From NCBI RefSeq assembly GCF_947496515.1, contig NZ_CANMDB010000001.1:310001-374000 (forward strand): a stretch of 64,000 nt of DNA, read 5' to 3'. The translations under genes and the position numbers were made by a program. The stretch comes from an uncultured Roseobacter sp. GTDB taxonomy: Bacteria > Pseudomonadota > Alphaproteobacteria > Rhodobacterales > Rhodobacteraceae. Positions 25,386 to 36,619 of the stretch are shown here, in pieces; position 1 is the first letter of the stretch; each line of letters opens with the position of its first letter. The notes beneath the pieces are model-generated. The model did no database searches. It was given only the letters and a program-made list of their open reading frames with translations, and was not told the origin of the DNA.

Positions 25386-28300
25386 CTATTCAGCTGCCTG
25401 TGCCGTTTCGGACCCACCCGCGCGGATGATGGCCAGCAATTCCTCGCGGCGTTTGGCAGCCTGCATCTCATTGGCCTGCTTCACCGGCCCGAAGCCCTTG
25501 ATCTGCAGGGGCAGCGCCGCCAGCGCGACAATCGCGGGGCGCGTGGCCTCCGTCAGCATCGGCAGAACCTCGGCCATATCCGCTTCATATTTCCTGATCA
25601 GCGCCCGCTCCATCCGGCGCTCGGCGGTGTAGCCGAAGGGATCGAACGGCGTGCCCCGCAGGATCTTGAGCCGCGCCATGATCTTCAAGGGCCGTTCCAG
25701 CCAAGGGCCGAAGCTGCGCTTCGCCGGGCGTCCGTCCGGCCCGGGTTTCGACAGCAGCGGCGGCGCCAGGTGATAGGTCATCCTGAAATTACCGTCGAAG
25801 GTCTCTGCGGCTTTTGTCCGGCTGCTGAGTAGCAACCGGGCGACCTCGTATTCATCCTTGTAGGACAAGAGCTTATGATAGCTTTCCGAGGCCGCGCCGC
25901 GAATCTCTTCGTCCCGGATTTCCTCGACAAACCGGGTGTAGCGCCTGGCCAGCCTGCGGCCTTGGTAGGCGCGAAGGTGATCGGCACGAAAGGCGATCTT
26001 GTCCGCCATGGTCCTGGGCAGTTCGGTAACATTCGGCGTGATCAGGCGTGCCGCGTCCTGCGGGTGCAACACCGCCCACCGACCGATGTCGAAGGCGCGC
26101 AGATTGCGGTCAACCGCCGCTCCGTTCAGCGTGATGGCGTCGCGGATCGCACCAGCGGAGAGCGGGACAAGTCCGCGTTGCCAGGCCGCACCAAAGATCA
26201 TCATGTTGGAAAAGATGGAATCGCCCAGGGTGACCTTGGCCAGTTCAGACGCGTCAAAAAGATCAACGCGGTCCCGCAGCCGGGCCTCCAGCGCCAGGGC
26301 CAGACGGTCGCTGGGGAGGGAAAACTCGGTGTTGCGGGTGAAATCGCCGGTGATGATCTCGTGGCTATTGACCACAGCGCCGGTGCGGCCCGTGCGGGTC
26401 AGCCCGAGGGTCTTGGCCCCGGCAGAGACGACCAGATCGCCACCGATCAGCACGTCAGCCTCCCCCGTCGCGACCCGGATCGCGCTGATGTCACTTGGCT
26501 TTTCCGCCAATCGGCAGTGGATATGCACCGCGCCGCCCTTCTGGGCGAGCCCTGCCATTTCCATCATGCCTGCGCCCTTGCCGTCCATGTGTGCCGCCTG
26601 CGCCATGACGGCGCCGATGGTGACGACGCCGGTGCCGCCGACGCCCGTGATGACCACATTCCAGGTGCCGTCGATCTGCGGCAACGCGGGCTCTGGCAGA
26701 TCCGGCAGGTCCAGCGCTGTGGTGGGATCCTTGCGCAGCATCGCGCCTTCCACCGTAATGAAGGAGGGACAGAACCCCTTCACACAGCTGAAATCCTTGT
26801 TGCAGGAGGATTGATCAATGGCGCGCTTGCGCCCCAGTTCGGTTTCCTTGGGTACGATGGAGACGCAGTTCGACTGAACGCCGCAATCGCCACAGCCCTC
26901 GCAGACGTCGCTGTTGATGAACACGCGCTTGTCGGGATCCAGGAACAGCCCGCGCTTGCGCCTGCGCCGTTTCTCCGCAGCACAGGTCTGGATGTAGACG
27001 ATGGCCGAGACACCGGGCAGCTTTGCAAACTGCTCTTGCACAGTTTGCAAACTTTCCCGCGGGTGGGTTTCCACGCCCGTAAAGGCTTTTAAATCAACGT
27101 CTTCCTTCTCGTCATAGACCACGGCGATATGCGGCACCCCCATCGCCTGCAATTCGCGCACGATCCGCGGCGCGTCGAGGCCGCCTTCGTTCTGCTGGCC
27201 GCCGGTCATCGCCACCGCGTCATTGTAGAGGATCTTGTAGGTGATGTTGGTGCCGGCATTCAGCGCTGCGCGGATGGCCTGCACACCGGAGTGGTTGTAG
27301 GTGCCGTCGCCCAGGTTCTGGAACACGTGATCGCGGGTGGAAAAGGGCGCCTCGCCGATCCAGTTGGCACCCTCGCCACCCATATGCGTAAAGCCGGTGG
27401 TTTCACGGTCCATCCATTGCACCATGTAGTGGCACCCGATCCCGGCGTAGGCGCGCGCGCCCTCGGGCAGTTTGGTCGAGGAGTTATGCGGACACCCCGA
27501 ACAGAAATACGGCAGCCGTGCTGCAATATCCTCGGCATTGTCATTGCGCCGTGCCTCTGACAAAACCTCAAGACCGGCGCGCAAGCCGTTGGTATCGCGC
27601 CCTTCCTCGATCAGGATCGCGCCGAGCTTCTCCGCAATCATGATCGGATCCAGCGCACCGCGCGTCGGGAACAGCTCCTCTCCGTGCATCGAGCCTGCGC
27701 CACCACCCTTGTGCCAGCCGTACACCCGCCGCCCGCGCCTGTCGTTAAAGATCGCCTCCTTGATCTGAACCTCGATCAGCTTGCGCTTCTCCTCCACCAC
27801 CACGATCAGGTCGAGCCCTTCTGCCCAGTCGTGAAATCCCTTCATATCCAGCGGAAAAGTCTGACCGATCTTGTAGGTGGTGATCCCCAACCGCTCTGCC
27901 TCATTCGCGTCGATGTTGAGAAGGCTCAGCGCGTGTTCCAGATCGAGCCAGTTCTTGCCTGCCGCGACCAGCCCGATTTTCGCACCCGGCTTGCCCCAGA
28001 CGCGCGTGTCCATGCGGTTGGCATGGGAAAACGCCTCCGCCGCAAAGCGCTTGTGGTCGATCATCCGCGCTTCCTGATCGTGAGGGGTGTCGATCAGACG
28101 AATGTTGAGCCCGCCTTCGGGCAGCGCCAGATCGGGCAGCACAAAGGGCGCACGGCCCGGCAAGGCCTCCACCACGGCTGTCGCCTCCACGGTGTCCTTC
28201 ATGGTCTTGAGCCCGACCCACAGCCCGGAATACCGCGACAAAGCAAAGCCGTAGAGCCCGTAGTCGAGGATCTCCTGCACGCCCGCGGGGCTGACCACCG

Positions 28301-28805
28301 GCATATAGGCATCGACCATCGCCCATTCGGACTGGTGCAGCACGGTGGAGCTTTCGCCCGTATGATCGTCGCCCATGGCCATCAGAACGCCGCCGTGCTT
28401 TGAGCTGCCTGCCATATTGGCGTGGCGCATCACGTCGCCGGACCTGTCCACCCCTGGCCCCTTGCCGTACCACAGGCCAAAGACGCCATCGAAGCGACCT
28501 TCGCCGCGCAATTCCGCCTGCTGGCTGCCCCAAAGCGCTGTGGCGGCCAGATCCTCGTTCAGCCCGGGCTGAAAAGTGACGTCCTGCGCGACAAGCTGTT
28601 TGGCCGCCCGCTGCATCTGCAGATCAACCGCACCCAGCGGAGATCCGCGGTACCCCGTGACCAGCCCGGCGGTGTTGAGCCCGGCCGCACGGTCCAGTTC
28701 CTTTTGCATCAACATCAGGCGGACGAGCGCCTGCGTTCCGTTCAGCAGTACGGGGCTTTTTTCCAGGTCATACCGGTCGTTCAGGGTGATTTTCTCGGTG
28801 CTCAT
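25386..28805 (-). CDS. Indolepyruvate ferredoxin oxidoreductase, fused alpha-beta
   Basis: This 1139-residue fusion of IorA- and IorB-like halves oxidatively decarboxylates aryl-pyruvates from aromatic amino acid breakdown to acyl-CoA, using thiamine diphosphate and Fe-S clusters. The N-terminal part has GLVTGYRGSPLGAVD. The ThDP domain has CSGCPHNSSTKLP and ILYNDAVAMTGGQQNEGG. A cysteine-rich cluster region follows (CEGCGDCGVQSNC, CNKDFSCVKGFCPSF). The gamma-type domain has VITGVGGTGVVTIGAVMAQA. The ATG at 28805 follows GAGGGAGG. A LysR gene is divergent across a palindromic operator. Confidence 0.92.
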   Translation of the reverse strand: MSTEKITLNDRYDLEKSPVLLNGTQALVRLMLMQKELDRAAGLNTAGLVTGYRGSPLGAVDLQMQRAAKQLVAQDVTFQPGLNEDLAATALWGSQQAELRGEGRFDGVFGLWYGKGPGVDRSGDVMRHANMAGSSKHGGVLMAMGDDHTGESSTVLHQSEWAMVDAYMPVVSPAGVQEILDYGLYGFALSRYSGLWVGLKTMKDTVEATAVVEALPGRAPFVLPDLALPEGGLNIRLIDTPHDQEARMIDHKRFAAEAFSHANRMDTRVWGKPGAKIGLVAAGKNWLDLEHALSLLNIDANEAERLGITTYKIGQTFPLDMKGFHDWAEGLDLIVVVEEKRKLIEVQIKEAIFNDRRGRRVYGWHKGGGAGSMHGEELFPTRGALDPIMIAEKLGAILIEEGRDTNGLRAGLEVLSEARRNDNAEDIAARLPYFCSGCPHNSSTKLPEGARAYAGIGCHYMVQWMDRETTGFTHMGGEGANWIGEAPFSTRDHVFQNLGDGTYNHSGVQAIRAALNAGTNITYKILYNDAVAMTGGQQNEGGLDAPRIVRELQAMGVPHIAVVYDEKEDVDLKAFTGVETHPRESLQTVQEQFAKLPGVSAIVYIQTCAAEKRRRRKRGLFLDPDKRVFINSDVCEGCGDCGVQSNCVSIVPKETELGRKRAIDQSSCNKDFSCVKGFCPSFITVEGAMLRKDPTTALDLPDLPEPALPQIDGTWNVVITGVGGTGVVTIGAVMAQAAHMDGKGAGMMEMAGLAQKGGAVHIHCRLAEKPSDISAIRVATGEADVLIGGDLVVSAGAKTLGLTRTGRTGAVVNSHEIITGDFTRNTEFSLPSDRLALALEARLRDRVDLFDASELAKVTLGDSIFSNMMIFGAAWQRGLVPLSAGAIRDAITLNGAAVDRNLRAFDIGRWAVLHPQDAARLITPNVTELPRTMADKIAFRADHLRAYQGRRLARRYTRFVEEIRDEEIRGAASESYHKLLSYKDEYEVARLLLSSRTKAAETFDGNFRMTYHLAPPLLSKPGPDGRPAKRSFGPWLERPLKIMARLKILRGTPFDPFGYTAERRMERALIRKYEADMAEVLPMLTEATRPAIVALAALPLQIKGFGPVKQANEMQAAKRREELLAIIRAGGSETAQAAE

Positions 28806-28856
28806 TCGCCGCCTCCCTCGCGTCAGTCCAGTGTTGCACAGATTTAGCGCCATAAT

Positions 28857-28875
28857 AGGTCACAATGGCTGACCT
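28857..28875. promoter_or_regulatory. LysR-type T-N11-A operator between the oxidoreductase and its divergent regulator
   Basis: A perfect inverted repeat AGGTCA-N7-TGACCT lies in the 167-base divergent spacer and contains the LysR signature T-N11-A (T at 28860, A at 28872). It overlaps a TATTAT box on the minus strand that could be the oxidoreductase -10 element. The position and form fit control of both genes by the adjacent LysR protein. Confidence 0.6.
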
Positions 28876-28972
28876 GTATAGGAAAATTTACCTTTTCTCG
28901 CCTATTTGCTTCTGCCCTCTCTGTCTTTTGATCCGAGATACGGCTAGGACCGGCGCAACAAGGAACAGGCCG

Positions 28973-29881
28973 ATGATGGATTGGGATAAGCTGAGGATTT
29001 TTCATGCGGTGGCCGATGCCGGTTCGCTGACCCATGCCGGTGACCGCCTGAACCTGTCGCAGTCCGCCGTCAGCCGCCAGATCCGCGGGCTGGAAGAGAT
29101 GCTGAACACCACGCTCTTTCACCGGCACGCCCGCGGGCTGATCCTGACCGAGCAGGGGGAGCTGTTGTTTGATGCGACCTCTGCCATGAACCGGCGGCTG
29201 GACACGGCCTCCGCGCGGATCCGCGACAGCGAAGAGGAAGTGTTCGGCGAGCTGCGCGTAACCACGACGACCGGGTTTGGCACGCTGTGGCTGGTACCGC
29301 GGTTGCCCAAGCTCTACGAACAATACCCGGACCTCAAGATCGATCTGATGCTGGAAGAGCGCGTGCTCGATCTGCCCATGCGCGAGGCGGATGTCGCCAT
29401 CCGTATGAAAGAGCCCAGCCAGGCGGATCTGATCCGCAAGAAGCTGATGATGATCCGCATGTGCCTTTTTGCGACGCCCGACTACCTGTCAGAGAACGGT
29501 ACGCCCCGAAAGATCGAACATATCATTGATCATCGGTTGATCTGTCAGAACACCCACAGCGATCAGGTGGGCGCGGGGCGGAACCTTGTCCAGCACCTGA
29601 TGGCCTATGACATGCGTTCGTCGCTGACGGTCAACAACTACTTCGGCGTGTTGCAGGGGGTGCTCAACCACCTCGGTATCGGGGTGCTGCCGGACTACGT
29701 CACCGAGGACTTCCCCGATCTCGTGCAGCTGCTGCCGGATCTGGAGTCGGCCGATGTTCCGGTCTTTCTCGCCTACCCCGAAGAGCTGCGTCACTCCCAG
29801 CGTGTTTCTGCCTTCAAGGACTTCGTGCAGGAAGAGATCATCTCCTACCGCAAGCAACTGAGGCAAAAGGATATTGCGTGA
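28973..29881 (+). CDS. LysR-family regulator divergent from indolepyruvate oxidoreductase
   Basis: This 302-residue LysR-type regulator has its HTH at residues 5-62 (KLRIFHAVADAGSLTHAGD, QSAVSRQIRGLEEML) and an effector domain from about residue 92 (GELRVTTTTGFGTLWLVPRL). The ATG at 28973 is chosen because AAGGA lies 8-9 bases upstream. A longer reading to 28865 crosses the operator and lacks family residues. It probably regulates the divergent oxidoreductase gene through the palindrome at 28857. A candidate small RNA lies after its stop. Confidence 0.9.
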   Translation: MMDWDKLRIFHAVADAGSLTHAGDRLNLSQSAVSRQIRGLEEMLNTTLFHRHARGLILTEQGELLFDATSAMNRRLDTASARIRDSEEEVFGELRVTTTTGFGTLWLVPRLPKLYEQYPDLKIDLMLEERVLDLPMREADVAIRMKEPSQADLIRKKLMMIRMCLFATPDYLSENGTPRKIEHIIDHRLICQNTHSDQVGAGRNLVQHLMAYDMRSSLTVNNYFGVLQGVLNHLGIGVLPDYVTEDFPDLVQLLPDLESADVPVFLAYPEELRHSQRVSAFKDFVQEEIISYRKQLRQKDIA

Positions 29882-29977
29882 ACGCGGCGCGAGCCATGTG
29901 CCAAACGCATAGCTGACATGCCACCTTCCGGTCACAATAAGCCTTGATTGGATGCAGGTCGCTTACTAATTCAGCTC

Positions 29978-30055
29978 TTGAAGGACGGGGTGCTTTGCAC
30001 TCTCCTTCAACCTCCCTGTTGGACTTGGCCGAGCTTCGCGCTCGGCCTTTTTTTT
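29978..30055 (+). ncRNA. Candidate small regulatory RNA with CCUCCC linker
   Basis: Between the LysR gene and purL lies a compact two-hairpin unit. Hairpin 1 (29978-30010) pairs TTGAAGGA with TCCTTCAA around an inner GGTGC-TTT-GCACT stem. A single-stranded linker follows with CCTCCC at 30011-30016, which could pair with Shine-Dalgarno sequences. Hairpin 2 is a strong terminator (30027-30055). A TTGATT / TAATTC promoter with a 17-base spacer would start transcription at about 29978, but the -10 match is poor. The layout fits Hfq-type sRNAs with anti-Shine-Dalgarno motifs. A purL leader attenuator is the alternative. Confidence 0.6.
30027..30055 (+). terminator. Strong intrinsic terminator upstream of purL
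   Basis: An 8-bp perfect stem (GGCCGAGC pairing with GCTCGGCC, loop TTCGC) is followed by eight T residues at 30048-30055. It is the best canonical terminator in the window. It lies 145 bases after the LysR stop and 88 bases before the purL start. Confidence 0.92.
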
Positions 30056-30143
30056 CGGCAAAGCGGGATCGCCCTTTGCCCCTTTTCCCCGTCCCCCCCT
30101 TCCTCTAAAGACGGCGCGACACCAAGCTTGAGGGCCCCCGGCG

Positions 30144-32303
<2,160 letters not shown>

Positions 32304-32363
32304 CCTCTGGTCGGGTGAGCCTAAAGCGCCAAACCAGAATGAAACGTGCGCCGACGCACAGTG

Positions 32364-33626
32364 CTAATCCGACATTCCCTGCATCAACCGCGCTTTCTCG
32401 CCAACGTCATCGGGCCGGGAGATCGCGGCGGCCAGCCCCTCCAACGATGCGATCGAATGACCCGCCCGGAAACTGTCCACAAAAGGCAGCATGGCCCGGA
32501 TCCCTTGGGCTTTGGGCGCAAACCCCTCCCACCGCAGCAGGGGGTTCAGCCAGATCACTCGCCGCGCCGACAGCTGCAATCGCTCCATCTGTCGAGCCAG
32601 CGCCTCCGGATCATCCCGGTCCAGGCCATCGGTGATGAGCAGGACCACCGCCCCCTGCCCCATCACCCGGCGCGACCACGTCTTGTTATAGGCGTCAAGA
32701 CAATCGCCAATCCGGGTACCGCCTTCCCAGTCCTTGGTTTCCGCCCCCGCCGCAGCCAGCGCTGCATCCACATCGCGCTGCCGCAAATGCCGGGTGATGT
32801 TGGTCAGCTGCGTCCCGAAGGTGAAGGCATGGACCTTGGCCCAGCCCGCGCCCTTGGCATTGGCCACCGCATGAACAAAGTGCAGCACGACGCGGGAATA
32901 CTGGCTCATGGATCCCGAGATATCACACAGAACCACCAGATTGGGCCAGCGCTGTCGCGGCGTCTTGCGCGCGATCCGGTAGAGCTCTCCGCCCTGGCGC
33001 ATCGCGCCGCGCAGGGTCCGGGCCGTATCGATCCCCCGCCCTCGCAGGCTGGCCTGCGACCGGCGTGACAGGATCGGCGGCACCGGCAGGCTGAGCCGCG
33101 CAAGCATCCGCTTGGCCTGCGCCATCTCCGCCGTGCTCATCTGTTCGAAATCCAAGCTTCGCAGCCGCTCCTCACTGGACATCGTGAGGCTCGCGTCAAT
33201 TTCGATCTCTGTCTCGCCGGTCTCCTCGGACGTGTCCTCCCCGAAGTCAGGCGCCTCTGCCCCATCCAGCAATGCCTCCGCAGCGCGCTTCTCCGCCGAT
33301 TGCGCGCGCCGCTCCTCCTGCACGCCCCGGATGGCCGGGATCATGTAGGACATCATCTGCTCCAGGTACCGCGGATCCCGCCAGTAGAGCCGAAAGATCT
33401 GACCAAAGACCAAGCGATGCTCGGGCCGGTTCACGAAGCAGGCATGCAGCGTCCAGTAAAAATCCCGCCTGTCCGTGAATCCCGCCGCCTCGACGGCACG
33501 GATCGCATCGATGACACGCCCGGGACCGATGGGCAGCCCCGCGCGCCGCAACGCGCGGGCAAAATGCGTGATGTTGCCTGCCAGTCGCGGATTGTCCGGC
33601 AATTCCAGCGGCAGATACTCAGGCAC
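32364..33626 (-). CDS. VWA-domain protein, CoxE-like
   Basis: This 420-residue protein has a C-terminal von Willebrand A domain with the MIDAS start NLVVLCDISGSMSQYSRVV and VVLLITDGLDRDD. The N-terminal region (LPIGPGRVIDAIRAVEAAGF, FYWTLHACFVNRPEH) is characteristic of CoxE. CoxE acts with the AAA ATPase CoxD in maturing the [CuSMoO2] site of CO dehydrogenase and related enzymes. The middle section is acidic (EDTSEETGETEIEID). It starts at GTG 33626, 39 bases after the MoxR/CoxD gene. No CO dehydrogenase subunits are here, so the client is unknown. Confidence 0.88.
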   Translation of the reverse strand: MPEYLPLELPDNPRLAGNITHFARALRRAGLPIGPGRVIDAIRAVEAAGFTDRRDFYWTLHACFVNRPEHRLVFGQIFRLYWRDPRYLEQMMSYMIPAIRGVQEERRAQSAEKRAAEALLDGAEAPDFGEDTSEETGETEIEIDASLTMSSEERLRSLDFEQMSTAEMAQAKRMLARLSLPVPPILSRRSQASLRGRGIDTARTLRGAMRQGGELYRIARKTPRQRWPNLVVLCDISGSMSQYSRVVLHFVHAVANAKGAGWAKVHAFTFGTQLTNITRHLRQRDVDAALAAAGAETKDWEGGTRIGDCLDAYNKTWSRRVMGQGAVVLLITDGLDRDDPEALARQMERLQLSARRVIWLNPLLRWEGFAPKAQGIRAMLPFVDSFRAGHSIASLEGLAAAISRPDDVGEKARLMQGMSD

Positions 33627-33665
33627 ACGCCTGCCCTCTGAGGATGCCGAAAGGCCGGGTCACCA

Positions 33666-34574
33666 TCACGCGGGCTCCAGCGACGCCTTGACCTGATCGA
33701 GGATCCGCTTGGCCTCCGATCCCTGCAGCTTCTGAATGTCGTCCTGATACTTCAGGATCGCCCCCAGTGTGTCGGCGATGACTTCCGGGCTGAGGTTGAT
33801 CACATCCAGCGCCAGCAGGCATTTTGCCCAGTCAATGGTCTCTGCCACGCCCGGTTTTTTGAACAGATCCTCCGTCCTCAACTGCTGGACAAAGGCCACG
33901 ACCTCCCGGCTCAGGCTCTCCGCCGCCTCTGGCGCCCGCGCCGATAGGATCTCCATCTCGCGGTCGAAATCGGGATAATCCACCCAATGATAGAGGCACC
34001 GGCGCTTGAGCGCATCATGCACCTCCCGCGTGCGGTTCGACGTCAGGATGACCACCGGCGGTTCCGGCGCCGCAATCGTGCCCAGCTCCGGAATGGTCAC
34101 CTGAAAATCACTGAGCGCTTCCAGCAAGAACGCCTCAAAGGGCTCGTCGGTCCGGTCCAGCTCGTCAATGAGCAGCACGGGCGCGCCCCGCGCGTCCGGT
34201 CGCATGGCCTCCAGCAGGGGCCGCTCGATCAGATACGCATCGCTGAAAAGCTCCTCCTGCAGGGCGCCACGACTGGCACCGCCCGCAGCTTCCGCCGTGC
34301 GGATCGCCACCATCTGTGCGGGGAAATTCCACTCGTAAACCGCCGTGGCCGCATCCAGCCCCTCATAACACTGCAACCGGATAAGCCGCCGCCCAAGGCT
34401 CGCGGCGAGCGCCTTGGCGATCTCCGTCTTGCCCACACCCGCCTCGCCTTCGAGAAACAATGGCCGACCCAGCCGCAACGCCAGAAACACCACCGTGCCA
34501 AGCGCGCGGTCACATACGTAGCCCTCGGCGCCCAGCATTTGCTGCACCGCATCGATCGTTTCTGGTTTGGTCAT
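33666..34574 (-). CDS. MoxR-family AAA ATPase, CoxD-like
   Basis: This 302-residue MoxR-type AAA+ ATPase has Walker A FLEGEAGVGKTEIAKAL, Walker B VLLIDELDRTDEPFEAFL and sensor 1 VVILTSNRTREVHDALKRR. MoxR ATPases pair with VWA proteins as metal-insertion or remodelling chaperones. The following gene supplies the VWA partner. The ATG at 34574 has GAGGAG at suitable spacing; upstream residues to 34607 are not conserved. Because the pair is isolated from coxMSL, the target enzyme may differ from CO dehydrogenase. Confidence 0.92.
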   Translation of the reverse strand: MTKPETIDAVQQMLGAEGYVCDRALGTVVFLALRLGRPLFLEGEAGVGKTEIAKALAASLGRRLIRLQCYEGLDAATAVYEWNFPAQMVAIRTAEAAGGASRGALQEELFSDAYLIERPLLEAMRPDARGAPVLLIDELDRTDEPFEAFLLEALSDFQVTIPELGTIAAPEPPVVILTSNRTREVHDALKRRCLYHWVDYPDFDREMEILSARAPEAAESLSREVVAFVQQLRTEDLFKKPGVAETIDWAKCLLALDVINLSPEVIADTLGAILKYQDDIQKLQGSEAKRILDQVKASLEPA

Positions 34575-34681
34575 GCCTGCTCCTCGTCGCTGCGCGTAAG
34601 ACTGCACTCTCAGCCCCGGGGGTCAAGCGCTCATCCACGGCCCTACTGGCCCTGCCGTAGCAGCTGTGCTAGCGCAAGCGC

Positions 34682-35719
34682 ATGACCCACACCCTGACCC
34701 TCCGCCGACCCGATGACTGGCATCTGCACTTGCGCGACGGTGCAATGCTGCGTGCGGTGCTGCCTGCTACTGCCGCTCATTTCGCCCGCGCAATCATCAT
34801 GCCAAACCTCGTCCCGCCCGTGGTCACCGCTTCGGATGCGCGCGCCTACCGTGACCGTATTCTCGGCGCCCTGCCCGAGAACGCCGATTTCACCCCGTTG
34901 ATGACGCTCTACCTGACCGAGAACACAGACCCGGAGGACGTCGCCGCCGCCCGTGCCGAGGGGCTCATCCACGCGGTCAAGCTCTACCCTGCAGGTGCCA
35001 CGACCAATTCCGCCAGCGGCGTGAGCAACATCGACCGGGTCCGCCCCGTCCTGGAAAAGATGGCCGAGATCGGCCTGCCGCTCTGCGTGCACGGCGAAGT
35101 CACCGACCCCGACATCGACATATTCGATCGCGAGGCCGTCTTCATCGAACGCGTGCTCGACCCGATCCGCAGGGCAACCCCGGGGCTCCGCGTCGTCATG
35201 GAGCATATCACCACCAGAGACGCGGTGGACTATGCCCGCGCGCAGGATGAGACACTGGCAGCGACCATCACCACGCATCATCTGGTGATCAACCGCAACC
35301 ACATTCTGGCGGGCGGCATCAGGCCGCATTACTACTGCCTGCCGGTCGCCAAGCGCGAGACACACCGCCAAGCCCTCCGGGCAGCAGCCACCTCCGGAGA
35401 GGCACGCTTTTTTCTGGGCACCGACAGCGCCCCTCATACGGATGCGAACAAGCTGCAACCCTGCGGCTGCGCTGGCTGCTTTACCGCGCCCAACACCCTG
35501 TCGATCCTTGCGCAGGTTTTTGAGGAAGAAGACGCGCTGAACCAGCTCGAAGCCTTCATCTCCCGCAACGGACCGGCTTTTTACGGGTTGCCGGTGAACG
35601 ACGACACCGTCACGCTGGAAAAAACCGGCGCGCACTACGCCGCCCATCTCGACACCGACGAAGGCCCCGTCACGATCTTCGACCCGGGCTTCCCGCTCGA
35701 CTGGGCTGTCCGCGCCTAG
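34682..35719 (+). CDS. pyrC: Dihydroorotase
   Basis: This 345-residue class II dihydroorotase cyclises carbamoyl aspartate in pyrimidine synthesis. Metal ligands are in [13 protein letters not shown], the carboxylated Lys in [13 protein letters not shown], and His residues in CVHGEVTD and [10 protein letters not shown]. The catalytic Asp is in FLGTDSAPH. The length matches the E. coli type. pyrE follows on the same strand 63 bases later, an unusual but sensible pairing of two pyrimidine genes. Confidence 0.95.
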   Translation: MTHTLTLRRPDDWHLHLRDGAMLRAVLPATAAHFARAIIMPNLVPPVVTASDARAYRDRILGALPENADFTPLMTLYLTENTDPEDVAAARAEGLIHAVKLYPAGATTNSASGVSNIDRVRPVLEKMAEIGLPLCVHGEVTDPDIDIFDREAVFIERVLDPIRRATPGLRVVMEHITTRDAVDYARAQDETLAATITTHHLVINRNHILAGGIRPHYYCLPVAKRETHRQALRAAATSGEARFFLGTDSAPHTDANKLQPCGCAGCFTAPNTLSILAQVFEEEDALNQLEAFISRNGPAFYGLPVNDDTVTLEKTGAHYAAHLDTDEGPVTIFDPGFPLDWAVRA

Positions 35720-35782
35720 TCACTTTGCCAGATAAACTCCCGCCGGAGGCTCCTGCCCTCCGGGCAGCGCAGAAAGACGAAC

Positions 35783-36475
35783 ATGATCCCCAGCAGCCAT
35801 CCAGACGCCACCGAAATCGCCCGGCTCACCGCCCGCATGCTGCTCGAGATCAAGGCGGTCCATTTCAACGCCGCCGAGCCCTTTGTCCTCGCCTCCGGCC
35901 TGCCCAGCCCGACCTATATCGATTGCCGCAAGCTCATCAGCTACCCCCGCATCCGCGGCACGCTGATGGATTTCCTCACCGTGACCATCATGCGAAACGC
36001 GGGTTTCGAAGCTTTCGACATCATCGCGGGCGGCGAGACCGCGGGCATCCCCTTTGCCGCGATGATCGCCGAACGCATGGCGCTGCCCATGGCCTATGTC
36101 CGCAAAAAGCCGAAAGGATACGGCCGCAATGCCCGGATCGAAGGTAAGATGTCCGAGGGTGCCCGCGTTCTGCTGGTGGAGGACCTGACCACCGACGGCG
36201 GCTCCAAACTCAGCTTCGTGGACGCGATTCGCGACACCGGCGCCCAGTGTCACCACACGGCCGTGATCTTTTCCTACGACATTTTTCCCGAAACCGAAAA
36301 GATGCTGGGCGATCATGGGGTTGTCCTGCACGCCTTGTGCACCTGGTGGGACGTGCTGGCCGAGGCGCGCGCGCAGGCGGCCTTTGACGCCGACACCCTG
36401 AATGATGTGGAGGCCTTTCTCAAAGCGCCCCGAGCGTGGCAGGATGCGCGAAAAAACACGCAAGACCCTGCCTGA
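35783..36475 (+). CDS. pyrE: Orotate phosphoribosyltransferase
   Basis: This 230-residue OPRTase makes OMP from orotate and PRPP. The PRPP-binding signature [19 protein letters not shown] is present, with [18 protein letters not shown] and [17 protein letters not shown] earlier and [18 protein letters not shown] in the flexible loop. The length is slightly above the usual 210-215, with a C-terminal tail of low complexity. It follows pyrC and is likely in the same transcript. Confidence 0.95.
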   Translation: MIPSSHPDATEIARLTARMLLEIKAVHFNAAEPFVLASGLPSPTYIDCRKLISYPRIRGTLMDFLTVTIMRNAGFEAFDIIAGGETAGIPFAAMIAERMALPMAYVRKKPKGYGRNARIEGKMSEGARVLLVEDLTTDGGSKLSFVDAIRDTGAQCHHTAVIFSYDIFPETEKMLGDHGVVLHALCTWWDVLAEARAQAAFDADTLNDVEAFLKAPRAWQDARKNTQDPA

Positions 36476-36533
36476 TCTGGTAGCCCTGTGGCGAACATAC
36501 ACAACATGAGGTAGCATTCTCGCACCATCTGAT

Positions 36534-36542
36534 CTATCCACA
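36534..36542 (+). promoter_or_regulatory. DnaA-box-like site upstream of dnaB
   Basis: CTATCCACA differs at one base from the consensus DnaA box TTATCCACA and lies 78 bases before the dnaB start. A single near-match is weak evidence. It would fit DnaA control of a replication gene. Confidence 0.25.
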
Positions 36543-36619
36543 GGTTATACCGGGTTTTCCAGATTGCGTCGGCGCAGCCCACCCGGATAAGACCGGGGCT
36601 CGGGGCAAGAGGGGCAGAC

